Assembly: GCA_943788405.1 (NCBI GenBank)
Contig: CALSQD010000002.1
Coordinates: 670,850-734,849 of the forward strand
Direction: 5' to 3'
DNA length: 64,000 nucleotides
Origin: an uncultured Flavobacteriales bacterium
GTDB lineage: Bacteria; Bacteroidota; Bacteroidia; Flavobacteriales; BACL11
Each line of letters begins with the position of its first letter. Positions within the stretch are counted from its first letter, which is position 1. This document shows positions 1-7,960 of this stretch, one piece after another. Made by a program: the position numbers and the translations under genes. The notes under the pieces were generated by a model. That model was not told where the DNA came from. It did no database searches and saw only the letters and a program-made list of their open reading frames with translations.

Positions 1-830
1 TTTGACCCACCATAGATTACATTGGAGTTGGTAGGATGAAATTCCATACTTGTAATACTAATTGAAAAAGTGTTGACAAAAGAATTACCACCATCAACTG
101 ATCGGTATATTCCATTACTTGTAGAAACTATCAAAATATTAGGATTATTTGGGTCAATCAAAACTCTATTTCCTTTGTAATATTGAGTTATATTAAAGGA
201 TAAACCTGTTGTTTGCCAAGTATTTCCGCCATCATAGGATTTTAGTAGTCCGTATGCATAAGTGTCTCCTCCATCTCTATCTCCCGTAATAATATAAACA
301 GTATCAGGGTTTGTTGGGTGTATTGCAATATCTGATACACCAAGGTTAGTTAAAAAGTCGGTGGAGGTTTGCCAAGTTTGCCCTCCGTTTACTGATTTCC
401 AAAAACCTCCTGCAGGCGCACCTACATAAATAGTATTCGCATCCGTTGGATGAAAAGCAATTGTATTTACTCTTCCTATTCCTCTTTTTGTCCCATTAGC
501 TTGTAAAGGAACATTACTTGGTCCTACTTGTGTCCAAACATTAGGAGGCAACATATTAAACTGATTATTTGCTTCCTGTAAATTATTATATTCTTCCATT
601 AACAATTCAGGGTGCTGTACTCCATCAGGAAAAACCCTTTGTTCCATAAAGTTTTCCCACCTTTTGAATTGCTTCCAGCCTTTTCCTTTTTCTATTGTTT
701 TATTTTCCCAATAGGCATTAAACTCTTCCTGAACTTCATAAAAATTTTCTTTCGGATCTTGCATTCTATCAATCCAATTCTGAGCGAATAGGAATTGTGG
801 AACTATAAAAAAGATTAACAGTTTTTTCAT
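1..830 (-). CDS. secreted BNR/Asp-box repeat protein, C-terminus outside window
   Basis: This gene starts at the ATG ending at 830 and reads off the left edge, so only the first ~276 residues are visible. A signal peptide (MKKLLIFFIVPQFLFAQ) is followed by a short helical region and then repeated blades with Asp-box signatures of the type S-x-D/N-G-G-x-T-W (SVNGGQTW, SYDGGNTW, SVDGGNSF). This is the sortilin/VPS10-like beta-propeller fold common in large exported Bacteroidota proteins, most of which end in a T9SS sorting domain; that end cannot be seen here. Substrate unknown. A TAnnTTTG box lies 16 bases upstream of the start. Confidence 0.75.
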   Translation of the reverse strand, partial: MKKLLIFFIVPQFLFAQNWIDRMQDPKENFYEVQEEFNAYWENKTIEKGKGWKQFKRWENFMEQRVFPDGVQHPELLMEEYNNLQEANNQFNMLPPNVWTQVGPSNVPLQANGTKRGIGRVNTIAFHPTDANTIYVGAPAGGFWKSVNGGQTWQTSTDFLTNLGVSDIAIHPTNPDTVYIITGDRDGGDTYAYGLLKSYDGGNTWQTTGLSFNITQYYKGNRVLIDPNNPNILIVSTSNGIYRSVDGGNSFVNTFSISITSMEFHPTNSNVIYGGS

Positions 831-845
831 TTATTAAATTTTTTA

Positions 846-853
846 CAAATCTA
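846..853 (-). promoter_or_regulatory. predicted -7 box (TAGATTTG) of the BNR-repeat protein
   Basis: On the minus strand the sequence TAGATTTG is a full match to the Bacteroidota -7 consensus TAnnTTTG, with a TTTG about 15 bases further upstream as a possible -33 element. It lies 15 bases before the start codon. Confidence 0.4.
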
Positions 854-930
854 AGGATAAATTATTTCCAAAAAAACAACAAATAAATATTTTTGTTTTA
901 TTCTTATGTACTCAATAAAATACTAGAAAA

Positions 931-3030
931 TTACTTCATTAAAATTATCTTCTCCACAGTACCATCATCATAGACATAAAGCAAAGTAGTTCTATCAATC
1001 ACAGCATCAGGACTCACTTCTCTACCTAATAAATCTGTTATTCTTAATAAAGTGCGCTCAGTTATATTAGCATTAGCCAATCGGATTACTGATGGCTGTG
1101 TCCAAAATATAGGACTTGTCCATAATGCTGATCGATAAGCACCTCCATTAGGATCACACCAAGTACGGGCTTGTGCTCTGTAACTTGTTCCTGGTGTTAA
1201 GCCATTCTTGTTTTTTGTAAGGGCTGGGTAATTTACGCCAAACCCACCTACATTGAACCATGCACTACCTGTTACATCTATTCTTGATTTAATACGCACA
1301 AAACTATAAGCAGCTGTGACATTCCAAGTAAAAGTAGCTTTACTTGTTGTTGGCGTGCTTACTTGTAAATTGTTTATATTCGGGCAGTTAATCAAAGTTG
1401 TGAAATTCTGCAAAGCTGTCCAAGCACTTGGGCTACCTCCACAGTACCATGCTTTCATCTGATATTCATAAGTAGTTGCTGGCGTTAAGTTCAACAATAA
1501 CTTATCTGTTTTATTCGTACCAAAATTACAACTCCCCACTGGTGCTCCCATAGTTTTACTTGTCCAAGCACTTGTCCCTACTGCTCTGTATTTTATTCTG
1601 TATTGATCAACCATACAAGAGGTTGAATTCATATTATCCCAATTAATAGTAGCTCTATCGTGTATTACATTAGTAGCGCTTAAGTTTGTTGGTGCATCCT
1701 CATTGCATATATAAACACAACTCCCATCATCAACTGTTGCTGTAGCATTATAGTTAGTAGCTGTAGGGTCTGTACAGCCATTAATTGCTACAGCATTGGC
1801 AATTATAACCCCTTTCATTCCCATACTAGCATGGGGTTGACACACATAATAATAAGTTTGGGCAGTTGTAGGAATAAAACTTCCAGTAGCAGATGAAATA
1901 TAAAACCCTCCATTTGATGTAGTTCCATTAGCTAACCAAGTAGATTGGTCAACCTCTACTGCATTATGGTAGGGGCTAGTAGATGTAAAATTAATGGTAT
2001 CTCCTACATCACAAATTATTGTATCAGGAGAAAATGAAATACCATCAGCTAATATGATATAGGAAGTAAAATTACATGTACCGTCATCAACAGTTGCTGT
2101 TGGATCAAAATTGGTAGCTGTTGGGTCGGTACAGCCATTAATTGCTATAGCATTGGCAATTATAACCCCTTTCATTCCCATACTAGCATGGGGTTGACAC
2201 ACATAATAATAAGTTTGGGCAGTTGTAATAACAACTTGTCCTCCCCCACTTCCATAAGCAAAACTAAACCCTCCATTGGGTGTAGCTCCATTAGCTAGCC
2301 AAGTAGATTGGTCAACCTCTACTGCATTATGGTATCCACCTACCACAAAGTTAATTGTATCCCCAACATTACAAATTATTGTATCAGGAGAAAAGCTCGT
2401 TCCAATAGTAGTAATAGTATAAGAAGTAACAATACATGTGCCGTCATCCACAGTTGCTGTTGGGTCGTAATTTGTTGCTGTTGGGTCCGTACAACCATTA
2501 ACAGGAGGTAACCAACTTTGTACAGCAGTACTTATCAGTCCTTCAATAGTAGTATTAGAGGATGTCTGTTGGCAATAAGCAGGACAAAAAGTTTCGTAAG
2601 TACTGTCCGGAAAAATAACATAATAACTTGGCGTATAGTACAATTGATAATTAATAGCAGTTGGAGAAATATTATTGCAAATTGGAAAACCTACTCCATA
2701 TGTGGTAGCAAAGCTGGCTACATCAGCATCAGTTGTTGATGTACTTACTTCCAAACCAATAAATTCTGCAACATCTAACCCTGAAGGACCATAAGTCTGA
2801 TAGGCATTTTCAGTACCTCCAGCATACTGCTGACAGTGCCCACAAGTAGTACTGAAAAGCTCCAAAACAACAACCTTCCCACTATTTAGATAAGAATACA
2901 AATTATGAGAATTTCCATTTATGTCCGTTACAGTAATATCAGGAGCATATCCTGTTCCGCTTAACATTCCTGTTTGTGCATTTGCAAAAAGTGTAGTACA
3001 AGCAAATAATAAAGTAAGTAGTTTTTTCAT
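931..3030 (-). CDS. secreted thioredoxin-cupredoxin-FN3 multidomain protein
   Basis: A 699-residue exported protein with a signal peptide ending near FANA/Q. Domains in order: a TlpA/redoxin-like thioredoxin fold (about 25-170) with active-site motif CGHC at 63-66; a short Cys-bounded motif (GCTDPTA...DDGTC); a plastocyanin-like cupredoxin (about 203-295) with candidate type-1 copper ligands His in YHNAVEV and Cys, His, Met in VCQPHASMGM; the Cys motif again; a second near-identical cupredoxin; a third Cys motif; two fibronectin type III domains; and a short tail ending YVYDDGTVEKIILMK. The tail resembles the second half of a T9SS sorting domain and recurs in the hydrolase at 19.4-20.4 kb. 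Likely an extracellular or cell-surface redox/copper protein; the true partner is unknown. Confidence 0.8.
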   Translation of the reverse strand: MKKLLTLLFACTTLFANAQTGMLSGTGYAPDITVTDINGNSHNLYSYLNSGKVVVLELFSTTCGHCQQYAGGTENAYQTYGPSGLDVAEFIGLEVSTSTTDADVASFATTYGVGFPICNNISPTAINYQLYYTPSYYVIFPDSTYETFCPAYCQQTSSNTTIEGLISTAVQSWLPPVNGCTDPTATNYDPTATVDDGTCIVTSYTITTIGTSFSPDTIICNVGDTINFVVGGYHNAVEVDQSTWLANGATPNGGFSFAYGSGGGQVVITTAQTYYYVCQPHASMGMKGVIIANAIAINGCTDPTATNFDPTATVDDGTCNFTSYIILADGISFSPDTIICDVGDTINFTSTSPYHNAVEVDQSTWLANGTTSNGGFYISSATGSFIPTTAQTYYYVCQPHASMGMKGVIIANAVAINGCTDPTATNYNATATVDDGSCVYICNEDAPTNLSATNVIHDRATINWDNMNSTSCMVDQYRIKYRAVGTSAWTSKTMGAPVGSCNFGTNKTDKLLLNLTPATTYEYQMKAWYCGGSPSAWTALQNFTTLINCPNINNLQVSTPTTSKATFTWNVTAAYSFVRIKSRIDVTGSAWFNVGGFGVNYPALTKNKNGLTPGTSYRAQARTWCDPNGGAYRSALWTSPIFWTQPSVIRLANANITERTLLRITDLLGREVSPDAVIDRTTLLYVYDDGTVEKIILMK

Positions 3031-3055
3031 TAGAAATTATGTTTTTTTGATTTTT

Positions 3056-3063
3056 CAAATATA
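3056..3063 (-). promoter_or_regulatory. predicted -7 box (TATATTTG) of the cupredoxin protein
   Basis: Full match to TAnnTTTG on the minus strand, 25 bases upstream of the start codon at 3030. Confidence 0.4.
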
Positions 3064-3148
3064 CAAAAATCTGATTATAAACGGAATAGTTGGTTTTTTT
3101 CACATTTACTAGATACAAGCAAATACTAATTTATGTTCAGAAATAAAA

Positions 3149-3400
3149 CCTGCAATCCTCAGAAATCAATCTAGCTATGTTAAACAAGCCCATTGCAGTG
3201 TTCAGAAAGCATATTGCGGTAGTATTTAGGCCATTTGCAGTGTTATTTATGCCCTTTGGGGTGCTATTTACACTGCCAAACATGCTATTTAAAGCCATAA
3301 TAGGCTCAGAATATAAATCTGCAATGTTAATAAGGGTGCCTGCAATGTTCAGATAGCTCATTGCAATTGTCAAATAGTTCTTTGCAATATTAATTAAGTG
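3149..3400. repeat. 21-bp-period degenerate tandem array, about 12 units
   Basis: The divergent intergenic region between two surface-protein genes is filled by units that realign every 21 bases: for example CATTGCAGTGTTCAGAAAGC at 3191, TATTGCGGTAGTATTTAGGC at 3212, ATTTGCAGTGTTATTTATGC at 3233 and GCCTGCAATGTTCAGATAGC at 3338. The core TTGCARTGTT is best kept; units near 3275-3316 are the most decayed. A 105-codon open frame crosses it on the minus strand only because a 21-bp period keeps a frame open as seven-residue repeats; I do not regard it as a gene. Confidence 0.8.
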
Positions 3401-3475
3401 AAAAAAGTATTCAACAATTAAACCAAACTCTAAATTATTAGGCCTCAACTGCACAATAAAATCAAATACTATCGT

Positions 3476-3483
3476 TTACTTTG
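3476..3483 (+). promoter_or_regulatory. possible -7 box (TTACTTTG) of the TonB receptor
   Basis: Seven of eight positions match TAnnTTTG, 19 bases upstream of the ATG at 3503. No convincing -33 element was seen. Confidence 0.3.
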
Positions 3484-3502
3484 CATCAAATATTTAAAAT
3501 CA

Positions 3503-5848
3503 ATGAAAAAATACTTTTCAATCCTATCAGCTGTACTAATATCACTTAGTAGTTTTGCACAAGAAAAATACACCATTAGCGGTTATGTTCAGGATAAATC
3601 TTCAGGAGAAAACCTTATTGGCGTTTCTATTTACGAAAAACAAAGCTTAAAAGGAACAACAACCAATACTTATGGTTTCTATTCTATCACACTTCCTAAA
3701 GGGGATTATACCCTTGTCTATTCCTTTATTGGTTTAAAAGAAGAACAAGTGAAACTTCACTTAAATAAAAACATAAAAAAGAACATTAAACTAAAAAGCG
3801 AAAGCATACTAACACAAGAAGTTAATGTAAGTGCTGAGCGTAAAAAGAATATTGAAAGCACCAATGTAAGTCAAATAAAACTTGATGTGCAAAAGGTAAA
3901 ACAAATGCCTGCTCTTATGGGTGAGGTTGATATTCTAAAAACCATACAACTTTTACCTGGTGTACAATCAGGTGGTGAGGGTAGCTCAGGTTTTTATGTA
4001 AGAGGTGGCGGTCCTGACCAAAACCTTATCCTGCTAGATGGTGCTACAGTTTATAATGCCTCTCACCTATTTGGTTTTTTCTCGGTATTTAATGCAGATG
4101 CCATTAAAGATATTAACCTTATTAAAGGAGGAATGCCTGCTCAGTTTGGAGGGCGTTTAGCTTCTGTTTTGGATATTACTATGAAGGAGGGTAACAATCA
4201 AAAATTTGGTGGTGAAGGGGGTATTGGTATCATCTCTTCTCGTTTAACTTTGGAAGGTCCTATTATTAAAGGGAAATCTTCTTTTATAGTTTCTGGTAGG
4301 CGTACTTATGCTGATATTTTAGCAAAACCTTTTCTATCAGAAAGTGCTCGTAATAATGGTTATTATTTTTATGACCTTACTGCAAAAGCAAACTACACCC
4401 TATCGGATAAGGATCGCTTTTATTTAAGTGGTTATTTTGGGAATGATATTGTAAACTTCTCTGCTCCATCAGGTAACTTTGGTATTGAAATCCCTTGGGG
4501 TAATTCTACTGCATCTGCAAGATGGAATCACTTGTTTAATGACAAACTCTTTTTAAATACTTCTGTTATTTTTAGTGATTATTCTTTTGAAATGGGAGCT
4601 ACTCAACAGCAGTTTGAGTTTAAACTTTCTTCCAAAGTAGAGGATTGGAATACTAAGCTTGATTTTACTTACTTGCCAAACCAAAGGCATAACATCAGGT
4701 TTGGTGGGCAGTATATCTACCACAACTTTATGCCTGCAAGTATTAGTGGTTCTTCTGGTGATGTTGATTTTTCTCCTGAAACAGTCTTTAAGCAATACTC
4801 TAATGAGGCTGCACTTTACTTTGCTGATGATTTTGAACTTACTGATGATTTAAAAGTAAACTTTGGAGGAAGATACACAGCCTTTACGCATGCAGGTGAA
4901 ATTACCTTTAAGCAAATGCTTATTAATGAGTTTAAGCTAGATACTGATAACCAATACCGTAATTTTGAACCAAGAATTTCTGCTCGTTATAAATTGGATT
5001 ATACTTCATCAATAAAAGGTTCTTACAGTAAAAATTATCAATACATACACTTGGCATCTATTGGAGGTATGTCCATGCCTACTGATTTATGGTTACCTTC
5101 ATCCGAAAAACTTAAACCTACTGAAGGAGTACAATATACTTTAGGATACTTTAAAAACCTAAACAATAATATGTTTGAAACATCAGTAGAAGCTTATTAT
5201 AAGGATATGAAAAACCTTATTGAGTACAAGGAAGGAGCATTACCTGAGGACAATGCTAATGGCAGGCAGGATGATGCCCTTACTTTAGGAGATGGTAATT
5301 CCTATGGTGTTGAGCTTTTCTTTAAAAAGGCATTAGGTAAAACTACTGGTTGGGTTGGTTATACTCACTCTTATACGAATCGTATTTTCCCTGAAATTAA
5401 TAATGGCGAACAATTTTCTGCAAAATATGATAGAAGGCATGATTTATCAGTTGTTGTAAATCATGATTTATCCAAGCGTTGGACAGCATCAGCAGTATTT
5501 GTTTACGCAACTGGCTCTGCAATAACTATTCCAACTGAACGCTACATTATTGATGGAAATATCTACACACAATTCTCTGGTAAAAATGAATTCCGAATGG
5601 AACCTTACCACAGGGCTGATGTGTCGTTTAACTACACTAAAAACCCAGATAAAAAATACCATTCTACATGGAACTTCTCGGTTTACAATGTGTACAATCG
5701 TAAAAACCCTTACTTTATTTACTTGGATATTGAAGATACTACTACTGATGGAAGTGGTGGCTTAGAAACTGGAGGACTACAGGCTAAAGCTTACCAAACT
5801 TCACTCTTCCCTATTTTACCTTCTATTTCTTGGAACTTTAAATTTTAA
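3503..5848 (+). CDS. TonB-dependent outer-membrane receptor
   Basis: A 781-residue receptor. After a signal peptide (ends SSFAQ) comes a CarboxypepD_reg-like domain (about 22-105: ISGYVQDKSSGENLIGVSIY), a plug domain (about 125-235, with GSSGFYVRGGGPDQNLILLD) and a 22-strand-type barrel ending in an aromatic residue (SISWNFKF). It imports a substrate across the outer membrane with TonB/ExbBD energy. It sits 3 bases before a DUF4249 lipoprotein, a pairing common in Bacteroidota, so the two probably form one uptake complex. The substrate cannot be told from sequence; it is not a SusC-type receptor by length or partner. Confidence 0.9.
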   Translation: MKKYFSILSAVLISLSSFAQEKYTISGYVQDKSSGENLIGVSIYEKQSLKGTTTNTYGFYSITLPKGDYTLVYSFIGLKEEQVKLHLNKNIKKNIKLKSESILTQEVNVSAERKKNIESTNVSQIKLDVQKVKQMPALMGEVDILKTIQLLPGVQSGGEGSSGFYVRGGGPDQNLILLDGATVYNASHLFGFFSVFNADAIKDINLIKGGMPAQFGGRLASVLDITMKEGNNQKFGGEGGIGIISSRLTLEGPIIKGKSSFIVSGRRTYADILAKPFLSESARNNGYYFYDLTAKANYTLSDKDRFYLSGYFGNDIVNFSAPSGNFGIEIPWGNSTASARWNHLFNDKLFLNTSVIFSDYSFEMGATQQQFEFKLSSKVEDWNTKLDFTYLPNQRHNIRFGGQYIYHNFMPASISGSSGDVDFSPETVFKQYSNEAALYFADDFELTDDLKVNFGGRYTAFTHAGEITFKQMLINEFKLDTDNQYRNFEPRISARYKLDYTSSIKGSYSKNYQYIHLASIGGMSMPTDLWLPSSEKLKPTEGVQYTLGYFKNLNNNMFETSVEAYYKDMKNLIEYKEGALPEDNANGRQDDALTLGDGNSYGVELFFKKALGKTTGWVGYTHSYTNRIFPEINNGEQFSAKYDRRHDLSVVVNHDLSKRWTASAVFVYATGSAITIPTERYIIDGNIYTQFSGKNEFRMEPYHRADVSFNYTKNPDKKYHSTWNFSVYNVYNRKNPYFIYLDIEDTTTDGSGGLETGGLQAKAYQTSLFPILPSISWNFKF

Positions 5849-5851
5849 ATT

Positions 5852-6883
5852 ATGAATACTAAATACATATTACTCCTAGTTTGCAGTTTCTTTCTTTTTG
5901 CTTGTGAAGAAGAAATAACACTTGAAATGCCAGACAATAAAGCAAAAGTTGTAGTTGAAGGCTATATACAGCCCAACTACCCTATTGTTATACAACTTAC
6001 TAGCTCCAAAGGCTATTTTGATGAAATAACTGAAAATGAATTGATGGATGTTTTCTTATCTGATGTAACGGATATTAAGGTAATCAGAAATTCTGATAAG
6101 GAAGTGAAGAACCTTGTTTTCAATGAAATTTTCAGGGTTTATTCTGAATTTGATATCAATTCCCCTCTTTTATTTGACTCAACATTCGCACAATTTGGGG
6201 AAAGTTATTCTTTAGAAATTATTTACAATGGCGATACCATTACAGCCAATACAAATATTCCCTACATTGAAACTCCAGCAGAACAAGTTATAGATAGTGT
6301 CTGGTTTGTGGAAGACGAACTCTATCCTGGTTTTGGAGACTTTTATTTCAGTTATAATGATCCAGACACAATGGGAAATAATATAATGCTTGAATCAAAG
6401 AGAGTATATCATTATAATCTTGATAGTGAAAAAAATATCCCTGATTGGAAATTTGTAAAAGCGCAATGGGGTGCTGTGCGTAATGACTTTGAGGGTTTTA
6501 ACGGACTTAAGCATTTCGAAACTTATTTTGACAGAGGTATAGATGGAGTTTCTGGCGCTACAAGTGAAGGGAAAAGAAGAGAAGAATTTGGAAACTTCAA
6601 TATGAGTAGCATTGATTCTATTGGAAACACTATCCCTGCCGATACAGTACTAATACGATTAAGTATGATTGATGAAGCTTCTTTTAATTTTTGGAGAGAT
6701 ACTGAATACCAAGAGCAAACTAATGGAAATCCTTTTGCTGAACCTATCAATTTATCACACAATATAAATGGTGGCTTTGGAATTTGGGAAGGAAAAGGTT
6801 CAATTTATATAAAAGTAATAGCACAGGAAGATACAAGTTTTACAATTAGACATAACCCTGAGATTTTTGAAGCTTTATTTTAA
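5852..6883 (+). CDS. DUF4249 family lipoprotein
   Basis: A 343-residue protein with a lipoprotein signal (FFLFAC, Cys at 18) and the family's N-terminal pattern: a short acidic segment, then KVVVEGYIQPNYPIVIQLTSS. DUF4249 proteins are surface or periplasmic lipoproteins that travel with TonB-dependent receptors; here the start is three bases after the receptor stop, so they are cotranscribed. Function beyond partnering the receptor is not known. Late residues around 200-290 contain an FDRGIDG loop and a conserved FNFWRDTEYQ segment. Confidence 0.85.
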   Translation: MNTKYILLLVCSFFLFACEEEITLEMPDNKAKVVVEGYIQPNYPIVIQLTSSKGYFDEITENELMDVFLSDVTDIKVIRNSDKEVKNLVFNEIFRVYSEFDINSPLLFDSTFAQFGESYSLEIIYNGDTITANTNIPYIETPAEQVIDSVWFVEDELYPGFGDFYFSYNDPDTMGNNIMLESKRVYHYNLDSEKNIPDWKFVKAQWGAVRNDFEGFNGLKHFETYFDRGIDGVSGATSEGKRREEFGNFNMSSIDSIGNTIPADTVLIRLSMIDEASFNFWRDTEYQEQTNGNPFAEPINLSHNINGGFGIWEGKGSIYIKVIAQEDTSFTIRHNPEIFEALF

Positions 6884-6904
6884 TAACTAATTAGCATTAA
6901 AATA

Positions 6905-6912
6905 TATATTTG
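6905..6912 (+). promoter_or_regulatory. predicted -7 box (TATATTTG) of trxB
   Basis: Full match to TAnnTTTG, 23 bases before the trxB ATG; no clear -33 partner. Confidence 0.4.
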
Positions 6913-6935
6913 CTAACTTTTTAAAAACAGAAAAT

Positions 6936-7883
6936 ATGACACAAGAAATGGAAAAGGTTGATGTACTAATTATTGGCTCAGGCCCTGCAGGATATACAGC
7001 TGCAATTTATGCTGCTCGTGCTGACATGAAACCTGTTGTTATTCAAGGTTTACAACCAGGAGGACAATTAACAACTACTACTGATGTAGATAATTACCCA
7101 GGATATAAAGATGGAATTACAGGACCTGAAATGATGGAAGACTTTAAAGCTCAAGCTGAGCGTTTTGGTACTGATACAAGATGGGGAATGGTTACTAAAG
7201 TTGATTTTTCTGAGCGTCCTTTTAAGGTAGAAGTTGATGAAAAAGATACTATCCTTGCTGAAACAGTAATTATTGCAACTGGTGCATCAGCAAAGTGGCT
7301 AGGTATGGATGATGAAAAAAGATTAAATGGTTATGGTGTATCCGCTTGTGCTACTTGTGATGGTTTCTTTTACAAAGGAAAAGAAGTTGTTGTTGTAGGT
7401 GCTGGTGATACTGCTGCTGAAGAAGCAACTTACCTAGCTAAAATGTGTACCAAAGTAACTATGCTTGTCCGTAGGGATGAAATGCGTGCTTCTAAAGCTA
7501 TGCAACATAGAGTATTTAATACACCAAACTTGGAAGTACTTTTCAATCATAATACTAAAAGTATTAATGGTGAGACAGGAGCTGTAGGAGTGGAAAGCGT
7601 AACTGCTGTTAATAATATTACAAATGAGGAAACAATTATTCCTGCTTCAGGATTTTTTGTTGCTATTGGTCACAAGCCAAATTCTGATTTATTTAAAGGG
7701 CAATTACCAATGGATGAAAGCGGTTATTTAATTGTTGAGCCAGGAACTTCAAAAACTAAAACCCCTGGAGTATTTGCTGCAGGTGATATTGCTGACCATG
7801 TTTATCGCCAAGCAGTTACATCAGCAGGAACAGGATGTATGGCAGCTTTAGATGCTGAGCGTTTTTTAGCAGACCAAGAATAG
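6936..7883 (+). CDS. trxB: thioredoxin-disulfide reductase
   Basis: A 315-residue low-molecular-weight flavoprotein that passes electrons from NADPH through FAD to thioredoxin in the cytoplasm. The N-terminal FAD Rossmann motif is GSGPAGYTAA (about 14-23), the redox pair is CATC (Cys138, Cys141, context SACATCDGF), the NADPH motif is GAGDTAAEEA (about 156) and the second FAD motif is GVFAAGDIAD (about 285). Length and motif order are normal for TrxB. It stands alone, with its own promoter box and a terminator hairpin just downstream. Confidence 0.95.
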   Translation: MTQEMEKVDVLIIGSGPAGYTAAIYAARADMKPVVIQGLQPGGQLTTTTDVDNYPGYKDGITGPEMMEDFKAQAERFGTDTRWGMVTKVDFSERPFKVEVDEKDTILAETVIIATGASAKWLGMDDEKRLNGYGVSACATCDGFFYKGKEVVVVGAGDTAAEEATYLAKMCTKVTMLVRRDEMRASKAMQHRVFNTPNLEVLFNHNTKSINGETGAVGVESVTAVNNITNEETIIPASGFFVAIGHKPNSDLFKGQLPMDESGYLIVEPGTSKTKTPGVFAAGDIADHVYRQAVTSAGTGCMAALDAERFLADQE

Positions 7884-7904
7884 ATTAAACATTTACTAAA
7901 ATAG

Positions 7905-7935
7905 AAAGGCCTCTACATTGTAGGGGCTTTTTTTA
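7905..7935 (+). terminator. intrinsic terminator after trxB
   Basis: GGCCTCTAC and GTAGGGGCT form a stem around a four-base loop, followed by a T run. Confidence 0.7.
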
Positions 7936-7946
7936 TTTATATTTTG

Positions 7947-7954
7947 TATTTTTG
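7947..7954 (+). promoter_or_regulatory. predicted -7 box (TATTTTTG) abutting recQ start
   Basis: Full TAnnTTTG match whose last G is 6 bases before the recQ ATG at 7961; transcription would begin at or next to the start codon (leaderless). Confidence 0.4.
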
Positions 7955-7960
7955 GTTTTA

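Noticed and set aside
3149-3400. CRISPR array
   Set aside because: Contiguous degenerate units with no unique spacers and no cas genes nearby.
3137-3454. 105-codon minus-strand gene
   Set aside because: Open only because the 21-bp repeat keeps frame; seven-residue repeat product, no promoter or start context.
7952-7960. RecQ start at the TTG three codons upstream
   Set aside because: It lies within the promoter box; the ATG at 7961 gives the normal N-terminus.
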